Shown piece after piece: positions 23,210 through 34,075 of a stretch of DNA of 64,000 nucleotides. Every line of letters begins with the position of its first letter. Within the stretch, counting starts at the first letter, position 1. Where the stretch lies: positions 42,439 through 106,438 of the forward strand of contig LUCM01006822.1 of assembly GCA_008360955.1 (NCBI GenBank). The letters are read 5' to 3'. Origin of the DNA: Fasciolopsis buskii (Eukaryota > Platyhelminthes > Trematoda > Plagiorchiida > Fasciolidae). A program made the translations under genes and the position numbers. The notes beneath the pieces are model-generated. The model searched no databases. It saw only the letters and a list, made by a program, of their open reading frames with translations, and had not been told where the DNA came from.

Positions 23210-23380
23210 GACGAGGGCACCGCAGCAAACACGAACCTCGCACTTCGGTGTAACGCAACCTGCATTAGCTCGATACCAGTTCCAGTTCCAGTTAGATTAC
23301 AGGACTATACGGCGAGATACCTGATCACCCGGTTTTTACACCGAGAGCTCCTTGGATCTGATACTGCTTCGATAACAGGG
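23210..23380. promoter_or_regulatory. RPA2 5' flank between start codon and LINE
   Basis: Only about 170 bp separate the RPA2 ATG from the 3' end of a CR1-like LINE. No TATA box is obvious. An AG at about 23266 (minus, ATGCAG|GTTGCG) could serve as a trans-splicing or 5'-UTR acceptor. The assignment as regulatory is inferred from position only. Confidence 0.35.
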
Positions 23381-26300
23381 GTGGGAAACCCTCTATACCT
23401 GCCACAAGGGAGAAAATTACTGAGATGCATTTCTCCCGACCATCTCCTCAACTCCATAATTCACGAACTGTCCTCTCCGAAAACAGCTGGCCATGCATTG
23501 GCTAGTCTCCCTTTGAAATTGTGCACTGACTCCACCTCGATCACTTGCTCCGGTAACTTATTCCAGCCATTCACCACTCGTGTGGCAAACGATTCGCTTC
23601 TCAATCCTGTGGCTACATGTTCTCACACAACCGCTTTCCCGTTTTCTCTAAGTTTGTCGTTCCCCCTATCTGGTATACGGCTCCAAGGTGGCCCCGTATC
23701 TCTTCAAGACCCTTAAATATTATGAAGGTCTCTATCAAGTCGCCTGTTTCCAGGGCGCGCCCTCAGCCTCTGCTCATATCCCATGTGCCTCAAACGCCCC
23801 AACCACCGTGTAAAAACACATTGAACCCGTTTTAGCTTTTTACCGTATCGCACCAAATATGGTCTTCATGCGTGGACACAGTATTCCAAGTGCGGTCAGA
23901 CAAACGCCTTGAACAGTAGCTTCCTAGTTTCTTCTGTCCTTTTAAGTCGGCGTAAGGTACACCATGCGCTCTTGGCTGCCTTCTGGCATTGTGGACTAGA
24001 TTTGAAGTCCGTAATGTGCAGCAGTTAAAGCGTATACCACTTCCTTCCGCAGTTTGTTCTACTCGTTAATTATTCAGTGTAAGAAGAATTGAAACCTGGG
24101 TATTTTAACCACGTTATATCTTCGTAGGGAGGGGTTTTACCGGAAAGGAACAGTGGGGTAGCTTTTCTTGACAGAATTCTCAGGTAGGCCAAGATAACAG
24201 TGGGGTCATCTCGGAGCCTGTGAGACCAGTTGTCTTAGCGCGGATCTGTTATTACGTTTGCCTATCCTTAAACATCGTGACCACGTGTGCATCAACCTTA
24301 CTCGACCAGGTTTCACTGCAATAATGACAACCCACACCCTCCACCGGCACAAGAATAACAGTCAAACTCCGCATGAGGTTGTGTATATTTGACAGGAGCG
24401 TGCGAGAGGGGCATGTGTGTGTGCAACGCGCGATGGTCGGTCAACTTCCGGTTAAACAGGCGCTTCGTAGGAAAAAATCTGTTCCGCTACAAGCCCTCCG
24501 TGGCATAGTGAATGCGAATTAAATGACTGCAGCCGCTGATAATAAGTAAGCTCTCCTAACCCTGGGATCACCCTAGTTTGGCCCGTTCGGACCTTTTCTT
24601 TGTTTAGCTTATCCCGAACCAGAGTGGAAGACCCCGCTAGTACAACACCCGGTTTGCTTTGTTACGGGCTGGTGCAAGTTCACATGAGGTCTAGATGAGT
24701 CGTAGATGATCATTCATAGATCCTTCGTTCCTCTTGCCCCATTAATTTCCTTCTGGGCGACGGGGCTGCTACCTGTGATTCTGTCTCCTTGGATGTCCAG
24801 ATACTTGCACTTCCCGATGTTCCATGGCACCCCCTACCTAGATGGCCAGGCGCATACTATGTCCAGATTCGCCTCTGCTAGGCTTCCGCCGAGATCAGTT
24901 GCAGTGCTTGCCTCGTCGGCCAAAAAATTACTGGTTGATTTCATTGCCCCGGCTAGATCACTGATGAACACTAGGAACATAAGCTTACCAAAATCGAAGT
25001 TTCAGACACTCCACTGAAAGCATGTTCCTAAAAAGACCGCACTTCATCTACTCTCACATAGAACCTGGGGGGTGAACGCATTCCACAGCCCACCACGCTT
25101 CATTTAGATATCCCAATCTGGAAAGTAGCAGGTAACGGTTAGCCGAGTCGAAGGCCTTCTTAGAATTGAAGTAGCACGTTGGTTGGATCTTCCCTCTTCA
25201 TTTTGGCTTTAGCCTCGTCCAGAAATGGCAGCAAATTTCTTCAGCGCGATTTGCCAATAACAAGAACCGTGCCGATCATGATTAGTTTACGCGTTCCTGA
25301 TTAGGTGCATAATGACTGCATCACGGATACTAGGTCTCATAAACTTCAGCCCCACTGGGAGCAGCGATGCTGGATGACGTTTGCTTCTGTCATCAATACT
25401 TCCTCCCATGCGGACTAGCACCACGCCCGCCGTTCTCCGGCTGCCACGAGTTTTCATTGCAGTTAGAAGCACATCACTTAAATGTGTTGCATGGGAAGCA
25501 ACTATACACGCCAGTAATTTCAGAGTGGCAAGGTGCAGTTTGTCCGAGCCTGCAGCTTTGTAAGCATTTGGTCCCCGCAACCTTGAGGCAACTTCTTGTG
25601 TTGGGACTGTTAGGTTATTCACCCTTTGGGTTGTGGGTTTGAGGCATCACCTCGGATGGTGCCGCGGTCATGTATGTAAACCGACTTGAAATGATCTAGA
25701 AGGGCCTCTGCTTTTTGTTCTGCCGATGCGGTCTGGCCTCCAGTCTTGGTCTGGACCATGCCTACGGCGATCCTCAGTTTCCCGCTGGGTTGGGCGTAGT
25801 TATGATATGCCAATTTTTTCGTTTAGCCATTTTTGGCAAGCGCAACTCGCATTGAACCTGGCGTCATTGCTGGGTGGTGAGTGCAACTTCACGGGCTTTT
25901 ATATACTGCATATGCCTCAGGTGCCCATGGCGAGCGCAGTGTCTCCGTCATGCCTTTTCCTTCCGCTGTGATTTTCTGATAATTTTCTTCCACCAGAGCG
26001 AACTTCCTCTCTGACGTTTCCTTTTAAGCGGCGCAAACTCTTCTGGTAAAGTCATGAGATGGCAGGCAATAAGCTCCAGTACACGTTAACGTCGCTACTA
26101 TCACTGTTCCATTGCAAGGCAGCAGCCGTAAGGGGCAAATTTCTAACGCCGTTCTTATAAGACCCCCATAGTTTATCAGGAGGCCGAGCACGTTCCCTCC
26201 CTTTTCCAAAATGGAGCACCCAAAGCTCACTCCGGCCACCTGATGCCGGTGTCAGGTCACTTACGTCCCACGCAAACTTTGCGGCTACAAGATCCAGAGC

Positions 26301-26400
26301 GGAGGATGGATGTTTAATCCTTTGTCTGGTTCGTTGACGGATGTGTTGCACGGGGGCTTCCTCGTAGATGAGATCGGGTATTTAGTGCCAGAAGGTTGCA
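23380..26400 (-). mobile_element. CR1-like LINE with endonuclease, RT and C-terminus (decayed)
   Basis: From the 5' end (26400) it reads the endonuclease end (SSALDLVAAKFAWDVSDLTP...LHFGKGRE). At 25819-25620 is the linker (EALLDHFKSVYIHDRG). At 25622-25290 are RT fingers (NAYKAAGSDKLHLATLKLLA, then HPASLLPVGLKFMRPSIRDA). The palm catalytic box has decayed to L-A-D-E (24912-24923), followed by WNIGKCKYLDIQGDR. 23830-24000 reads AWCTLRRLKRTEETRKLLFK and AFV.PHLEYCVHA. The 3' part carries RGDLIETF-like and NEWLE motifs. It is interrupted near 24130-24500 by an LTR-like repeat. Confidence 0.8.
24130..24500 (-). repeat. Probable solo LTR or LTR-like repeat inserted in the CR1-like LINE
   Basis: This stretch matches 49090-49470 over about 300 bp. 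Shared landmarks in order include TTTACCGG...AAGGAACAG, GTGACCAC, GCGTCAATCTTACTC-like and TCCGCTACAA. That second copy lies just upstream of a Gypsy gag. CR1 coding motifs continue on both sides here, as expected for an insertion. Exact ends and target-site duplication were not resolved. Confidence 0.5.
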
Positions 26401-27899
26401 TCCTTAGCCAATCCTGTCTCCCAATGTAGCAAGCCCCCCCCAATCATGTTCAGTTTTTTTAAGACACGTTTCACGAGGTTTCACGTGGTTTGACGGGCCT
26501 GCAAACCGCAGTTATAGAGTGGCGTGCATTTTATATAAACGTTGATCGCTATGTAACAGGTGTGAGCTTTAGAATTATGTTTGTTGTTCGTGTTTTTGTC
26601 CCATCTTCTAGTGAGGAGCTGTTCGGTGACAAAGAATGGAATTCAAAGAAGTGGGAAATGAATGGCTGAATTCGTTTGTTGCTGTTGTTTGAGTGCTTGC
26701 CTAAAACCAATGGTTGCTTCATAAATTCTGCCGCTAACATTCTGGTCATGAATCACTAGCCAGCACGTGCCTTGCAGTAGTCCCATGGTGCACTGCATCC
26801 ATGCAGCAGTGTCTCATGCTGAGATAATACGGAAGTGAATTGTGCAAGCTATTTCGTGCTATGGGAGAAACCAGTGAAGGTGCGTATGATTTTATAAATT
26901 TAGACAACCGGCAGATAACGGACAGGAAGAGTAAAGGGAAGTGAGATGATGAAGGAGGATAAATGGCCCGACAGTTGTGACAGCTGGCGGCCGCTGCAGC
27001 TCGATCGACAGAAAACGAAACACATTCACATCCACCGCACGCCCTAAGAGCTGGGCGATTTGTCCATTGGCTTATGGATGCCGCTCGTTGATTTGGTTTC
27101 TGTTTGTGTTCATGCTTGCCGTGTGGTCAGCCCTCGACGTTTATCTTCCTTACTTTTTTCCCCGTTTTCTAATTTTTCCGATTAACTCCGTTCCCTTCTT
27201 TCTTTCTTTTACTTACTTCCTTTCGGTAGGGATATTTTGGCTAGTAAATCATGGTCTGTCTTTGTGTTGCGATTGCAACGGCCGTCTGTTTTACTGCTCT
27301 CACTTCTTCATTCTGTTATCGTTTGCTATCTCTTTCCTTCCATCTTTTTGATAGCCCCTCTTTGCTCAAAGTCGAGGCTTTAACTGCGAAGACTGGTTGC
27401 CTTTAGACCTTTGTGAATGAAGGAAGCTGCGTCATTAGGGCAGATTTCTTCTGATGAGACTGGGGCTACTACCAGTGGGCTTCAGTGTACCTGGTGCATT
27501 CCAAAGTCCACTATAGATAAGCGAATGCCGAAAGCAGTAAGCATGGAAGTTGGTGAGGTGGATCTTTTGCCTCGGGATTACAATTAGTGGATCACTCTGA
27601 GGCAAATGGGCAAGTAGGCGTACACACATAAAGGAGGAATTAGCAGCCCGTCATCCAACTAAAAGGTGATCACTGGGATCAAATCGTTTTCTTGCCCCAG
27701 TGGACTCGGCGCTGAGTTGAACTCTGCCAGCAGTGCTTCGAATGGCGCACGGGGATGACGCTCTCCTGCCTGTCGATCAATCTTCCATTTGAAATCTCCC
27801 TTTTGCTCTTCCTAAGGGATAGTCTCCGGTGAATAATTCGACCAGCGACGTACTCCGACAAAAAAGCTTGTTACCTAAGCCTCAGCTTCAGACCTCTGT
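26401..27899. other. No recognisable gene
   Basis: Contains a T-rich open frame (26977-27351, plus) whose hydrophobicity reflects the pyrimidine run rather than a protein family, and a short poly-C at about 26430. Nothing else identified. Confidence 0.5.
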
Positions 27900-29040
27900 A
27901 TCTTTGCATTAGTTACCATGCGACGCCGATTCGGCGGCTAGTCCAGCTGCGTTTCCTCTAGGATCCTCCCTCCTTGTAAGGATATCTCCTAGGTTCCCTC
28001 TCAACCCCCTGCACTCCATGCCATACAGGTTCAAGGCGCAGAATAAATCAAGATAGGCTAGATGGCTGAGACCATTTACCCGTTTTGTGGTTCTCGCTTG
28101 AACTTTGTCTACTCCGCTTCCCTCCCTCCTCGTGAATGGCGGACAGGCCTGCATATTTACTTCCACAGGAAGACTAATCAGGGTTGAGAATAGCTTTTGG
28201 AATGAGTCATGACTGAACTTGCCTTGAGTGTGACTAATTGGATATGGCCTGAACACAGCCGCCCGGGCAGTAAGTTGCAATTGGCTGTTTGTGACGGCCG
28301 TCTGAGATGATCGATCCCTGATACCTCTCCTGCATCGCTCTTACAGGTATACTTTTCCAGCTTAAATCTACCGACGAATTTTGAATTTAGTTGTTTTACG
28401 TTTTATGTATCTGCCCTGAAAATTAGTCCGTTGCTGACGGATTGCCGACCAAGGTCCACCTGCCACCTCTTTGTTTCCAAAGCAGATAACACTTAACGGC
28501 AGATCTTCCGGCCATGTGAGCACAGTAGCTCTTCAGAGTCTGCCTGCAGATGACGGTCATCCGCGTACACGGTGAGCAGTCTTGGACTTAGTGCGGACCG
28601 CTATTTATATGCTTAGAATGTCAAAGCCATTGGAGAGAAGTCCACTTAATCTAACGTAAAATATTTGATTGCCCGGATAGTATGACACCCTGGTGATGAC
28701 GGTTTCGTTCCGCGTTAATTCCCATAACCTTTCCAATATTTGTGTTTAGCTTGCCTGGTGGAAGGCCTCCGAGAATTTCAGCGAAACTGCAGCCACATCA
28801 ATTCCTCCGAAAACTGCTTTTCCTCATTAATCCATAACGTCATTGGGGTTTGCTTGGAACTGTCTCTGTCATTCAGGCTCATGATTGGGCTCATGCAAGC
28901 GGCTGTCATCAGGAATGTTCAGCAGAAGTCTATTTACCGGCCGTCCCAAGGCAATGGGGGCTCTCATTAGCCTGATGATAGCGTAGGGGTTGCAAGGGCT
29001 CAAAAATGGAGTGTAAAAAGGAAGGTCCCCTAGTCCTCTG
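27900..29040 (-). mobile_element. Second CR1-like LINE fragment: RT and C-terminus
   Basis: The minus strand at 28745-28800 reads GIDVAAVSLKFSEAFHQA, the palm motif usually F.DFSKAFD. Decayed RT continues down to 28400. 28280-27909 reads VDKVQARTTKRVNGLSHLAY, then LDLFCALNLYGMECRGLRGN, the YxxRLxxLxLxSMExRRLRGD motif of CR1 C-termini. Stops and frameshifts throughout. Confidence 0.7.
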
Positions 29041-29316
29041 AGGTATGTCCCGCCCGCATGCAGTGGTAAAATAGTACATACTGGGGATAGGTCTGTGCAT
29101 TCTCGGAAGAGATTAAACGAGATCTCGTCGAGGCCTTGCGATTTACATTATTTGCAGGATTGAAAAGCATAAAATTAGGATCCCGCGAGCATAAGCATTC
29201 ACACATCCTAGTACCGCTGATGTAGCAATCGATATTTCTGGTACCGGTTGGGCAAAGATCGAATAAAAGCATAAACCCGACATAAAAAACGATGTTAAAA
29301 ACCATCTTCATCTTAT

Positions 29317-29632
29317 AACCACGCACAATTGACGGAAACAACTGACATTTAACAATTTCATGGCCTGCTCACATACTGCATTCGTCATGTGATTTGTTCA
29401 TGTCACCCGTTTTAAGGGGCAGAACTCTGTTCGTGTCATGGGTCTGGCTGTGAATGCCAGTTTGCAATCAGTAGAATTTGACTTTTGGCTTTCTTTGTAC
29501 TACAGCATTGGCCGTATACTTGAAGATTGTATTATATGTACTTTGATGATTGCTTGATCTGGTGCCCCAGCAACTTGCGGATCCGTTTTGTTTTGACTTG
29601 GGATTTGCATTTATTTTGCTTTGCATTGCTGA
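29317..29632 (+). repeat. Inverted repeat B, left arm
   Basis: About 315 bp, almost perfectly complementary to 31040-31353. Shared blocks include the stretch from ACTGACATTTAACAATTTCA to TTATTTTGCTTTGC. The family is unknown to me. Confidence 0.9.
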
Positions 29633-31039
29633 AATATTTTGCGCTGCAGCCTTATAGACAGTATATAAGCAGCTTCCACTTTGATGTTTATTTTGTGCCA
29701 TCCAAACTGAACATATCTACGATCCCTGGCTTGGCGATGGACGCCTGATTGACCCCTCTTTATAATTTCCTGGGATCTGACCGAACCCTTTGGGGATTGA
29801 CTTCTGGTAGACCGCACTGCTGTTCCTGCAGTCGGTACTACAGAGGCTTCTCATGTAGACGCATTCATTATGATCCTGTGGACTTTGTGGCAGATGTTAG
29901 CGAGCTCCTGCTGCCCCCGTATCCTAGGGTCTTTTAATGTAGGCCGCCCAGTTTTGGCTTGACGTTTGGGTTTCCCACAGGTAGCTGAGACAACGGCGGG
30001 TGGAATTTCTTTGGTTGCCGCCTAATGCTGTTCGAGGCACGACCAGACGGGCCATGGAACCTGAGACGGAAGCTTCTCATGTCTGTAAAACCAGCCTTAT
30101 TAATAATCTAACAAGTTTTTCTCCTGATAGTGCCAGTGCCATCGAGTGTACAAAATTGAACAATGGCTGTAATCTCCCATCTTCAAGGGGGTTGACACAC
30201 GAATTGGTATATGGCATGGGCTCTTTTTAAGGGACCCATTCTTGTGCCGAAGCGGTGGGAATCCCCTCGGGCAGATTGTCCTATATGCTCATGATAACCC
30301 GGTTTAGACAACGCACTGAATAATATTCAAGATGTAGGTCCTGATCCATCAAAGCATGCCAGAAAATGGAACCTTATTTCAGGCAGAATAAATCTACAAA
30401 ACTTTTAATGACTAGTTGCGTTTATGTGTGTGTGTGCTTCAGTAGTGCTAGCATTCGGGTCTTTGCTGTCTTCAGAGAGTTTTGGGGTTTCTATAGCACT
30501 CTAACAACGCAAGTTTTTGTTTCGTTGCCGTGCAGATGACCAAACTCCCTGTAAAGCTTGGTCCACGATTGCAGCACTGAGAGAAGTGGCCTTCAGCTTG
30601 TTGCTAGTGTACAACGCACATCCTCCGTTATTTGTCCCCCTCCCGGATTGGTCCTCAAGATATCCATTCCTCGAATATCCGGCTTCCCATCAGAGATGCC
30701 TAGGTGTGCCCAGATCTCGAGTGCACCACTCAGCAGGGTTTCACGCAGTGCTTCCGGGATCCGCAGTTAAGGCATTCTGTGGGGAAAGCTATGGTATGGG
30801 TGCAGCTGCACGTCCAACCAGCAAGGTAAGTTTCCATGCGGGACGGATGAATTACAGTGTGGTCAGTTTACGGCGGTTTAGCCAGTAAGTCGCCAGTTTC
30901 AAGTCCAGGGCCTTTTTGGCCAGGCCTTTACCCAACTCGAGGCCGTCAGCTTCGGTGCAGCCAGCGTCCCTTAGTTTTCCGGAGCCGTAATCACACCTAC
31001 TGTCCGCGCTACGCCATAAGGTTTTCACAAAGATTACTC
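29633..31039. other. 1.4-kb spacer between inverted-repeat arms
   Basis: Open frames at 30517-30888 (plus) and 30852-31121 (minus, partly in the right arm) lack recognisable domains. A consensus-like donor (GCAAG|GTAAGTTT, 30825) has no matching exon. A short GT run occurs near 30426-30437. Confidence 0.4.
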
Positions 31040-31353
31040 CAGCAAGGCAAAGCAAAATAAATGCAAATCCCAAGTCAAAACAAAACGGATCCGCAAGTTG
31101 CTGGGGCACCAGATCAAGCAATCATCAAAGTACATATAATACAATCTTCAAGTATACGGCCAATGCTGTAGTACAAAGAAAGCCAAAAGTCAAATTCTAC
31201 TGATTGCAAACTGGCGTTCACAGCCAGACCCATGACACGAACAGAGTTCTGCCCCTTAAAACGGGTGACATGAACAAATCACATGACGAATGCAGTATGT
31301 GAGCAGGCCATGAAATTGTTAAATGTCAGTTGTTTCATCCATTGTGCGTGGTT
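31040..31353 (-). repeat. Inverted repeat B, right arm
   Basis: Reverse-complement partner of 29317-29632. The outer end reads CCATTGTGCGTGGTTGTTT, matching AACCACGCACAATTG on the left. Confidence 0.9.
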
Positions 31354-33189
31354 GTTTAATAAAAGATAGAATTTTCAAAGTAATCTCTCACAGAAGTTTC
31401 CCAACAAGATGGCAGCCGGAAATGATGCAAACTCACGGACGCACCGTGGTGCATTGTATGGAAGTCACCCCTTCGGTCTGCAGTTCTGAAAACGCACTTG
31501 TGATGGAAAGCTGTAATTTGAGACACACCACCTCTCCATACCTGTCCGTCATTGGGGTAACATTTGTTTGATTCGGAGGAGCCTGGATTTGAGAAAGTTT
31601 TATCAAATGCGATGACTGCGGCTGTCTGTGGACTTGACAAACCACCATCCTTTTGATAACTATCTTTTAAATATTCCCACGGCCACGTACCGTGCAAAAG
31701 TCAGCCTCTTCTCATCGCCCGTCGATTAAGGTACCCCATGTGCAATAATTCTGCCGGTTCAGAATTGTAGTTGCTCGGGCGCTTCGGTCTTCCGCTGTCA
31801 TTGCCGCATAGTGCTGGCAGGGATCTGGCCGGATGTACACCTCCGAGCAGATCCTCGATATTGCTTATAATGACAGCATTCTCCGCATGTCTTCCGGGGA
31901 TTTTAGTTTTATCGCCAGTAACCCAGGGTTCTGTGCGAACCCATTGTTCCTGCCCTTTTCCCGACCTCTTATACCCATTAGATAAATGCCTAAAGATGGT
32001 AACTTATTACAAAACTTCAGAAAGGCGCCTGCCACGTTAATCCCACTGAAGTAGTGAAAGCAACTTAGGTTCATTTGAGATAGAATACACTTGCAGATTT
32101 GATGCTACAGTCAATTCCCTGCGTGTTTCACGAAGTCACGGCAGAATTGTTCCATGTATCCTCCTTCCTGCTTGTCACCGACCAAGCAATCTCGGCGGCA
32201 GCAAACGCAAACTCCTCCAGCCCCCAGGCCATCGTGAAATCCGGAGATGTTTGCATCGTGGTGTGAACCGTGTGCACACAACTGCTTGCTTGATTCGCAA
32301 TGGACGGCAAGGCTCAGGTTCCTTTCATGCAGCGAAGTTAATGCAGTATCCTTTGATTTGGTTGCGTGTGCACCGGCAAAACCCAGGGTTCTACCGGGCT
32401 TTGCTTTCTTTTTGAGACTTTGCTTGTGCCTGTTCTCTGCACGCGTCAAATCGGTTTGGACATCGATATTTTTCACTGACGAATAATAAACGTTCTTACG
32501 GCTCTTTGCTCCATGTTTGTAGTTGTGTTTTGAAAATTCCCACTGAGTCACTTTAGAAACTTTTGCTTTCCAGAGAGGTCGACTTTCCTGAAGAAAACGC
32601 TGCCAAATTCTTTGTCAAACGGTAGCGTGCACCAGTGGCACCAAGTTACTTGGTCCGCTACTATTAACTGTCCACTTTTGCCACACAGGCCTTCTCCGCC
32701 CTCCAGATGCCCATCCCTCCTTGTGGCTCTTCTCATTATTGTCTTTCCGACCATCTTATTCTCCCAACTAGATAATTGTAAGAACAGAACTGAAGTACAT
32801 TTGCAATCATCACAGCTTTTTACAGTATAAACACCCAAAAAATAGATTGATACCAGGAAACCCCCAGACCCGATTCAGGATACGAGCGTGCTGAAGACCT
32901 TAACAAAGGCCTAAGTGAAATACGTGCTCTGAGTTCGCAAACCTGAAGAAGTTTACGCAGGTGCCAAATAGACAGGATAGCCTAGAATCCATGGATTTTT
33001 GACTAGGGCCATTCAAGCGTGAAGACTTCGATCAACGGGTTGCATTCTGGTAGGGCATCCACCTCTTCAGGTCCCGTTGGAAGAAACCGAGAATAGAATA
33101 CCTCATCTCATTCGATGGTGGTAGATATCATGAGTCGCAGGCATTCCCACTTCAAATCGAGCTGTGGAAAGAAGATAAAGGAGCCTGCA
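31354..33189. other. Unassigned stretch with one 146-codon open frame
   Basis: The longest frame is 32551-32111 (minus, 146 codons, Lys-rich first half, with a Cys-containing VCVCCRRDCLVG segment). It follows a 96-codon minus frame (32838-32548). I recognise no family, and no convincing splice-site pair delimits either. Confidence 0.3.
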
Positions 33190-33700
33190 ATCAACTCACT
33201 TTTAGTTGCCCTACCTTGGAACAGACCACTTCCCAGTGTTCATTCGAAGTCTGATTAAACGGGACAAGACACTACAAGTCTATGGACTTCGCGGGTAGTT
33301 ATTTCCATGAGGTTAAGACTCTGTTACTCAGGAGTCTTGACCTTATCAATAGGTCAGATCTTATCTTTACAACTTTATTCCTATGTCTACGCCTGCAACA
33401 ATTTACGTCCCGCTGAAAGAAGCCAACTGGACAAAGACGCGACACACCGGTTACAATCTTATGGCTCTTCATTTTTTCTCCTCGGCGCTTCCTTTTGTCT
33501 AACGAGGAGAGATCTAAGCCACGGAGTGAGTGATTGTGTGATTTCACGCAGTACCCTTCAGCCGTCGGCATGGATGATCGCGGAAACATTTCAGGGCAAG
33601 CTGTTTCTTTTAAAAAAGGGAGACCAAGGCTTCTCAGAATATTCTAGATAAGGTCTCTTTATGGCCCGTGAATGAGGATAAACACGTTCGATCTACAGCA
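33190..33700 (-). mobile_element. CR1-like LINE 3' end
   Basis: The minus strand ends with KIRSDLLIRSRLLSNRVLTS W-K then LPAKSIDL and EHWEVV. This is the terminal CR1/Jockey motif R....F..RV...WN.LP..V+...S+..FK..LD..W. Upstream LRSLGLPFLKETACPEMFPR resembles LxxLxLPxLExRRxRGDM. Confidence 0.6.
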
Positions 33701-33918
33701 GGAAGGGGCTAACTTCAATCTAAGTATCTAATCTCTGCTGCTTTTTCCACCTAAAGTCTGACATGCCTACCATCCTCAGGTCGTTTACTCCGTTAAGCAT
33801 ATTCACGGTACACAGCTCTGGGCCATGTGATGCCGTGAAACTTCTCGCGCCTCGAGGTAGCGAACGATATTTACCTCTGTTTGCTGGAAACTCCCACCCG
33901 TTTTGTTACAAAACACTG

Positions 33919-34075
33919 TTTTAATGATCATGTTGGTCGACTGTAGACGTCCCGTTCATTCGCAATGATTTTTGGCTTTTAAACTCAGGCAAGCGTTGTT
34001 GGGCCTGATCAGTTGTGCGGCACCTCTTGTATTTGATCGGATCACCGGGCAGTTCATTTCTACCTACTCTCTTCT
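33919..34075 (+). repeat. Direct repeat C, copy 1
   Basis: Shares about 150 bp with 39620-39775 in the same orientation. Matching blocks include TCGACTGTAGACGTCCCGTT and AGGCAAGCGTTGTTGGGCCT, separated by more diverged sequence. Confidence 0.8.

Noticed and set aside
26977..27351. 124-codon hydrophobic frame on the plus strand
   Set aside because: It lies in a pyrimidine-rich run; apparent membrane segments follow from T richness, with no start context or splice evidence.
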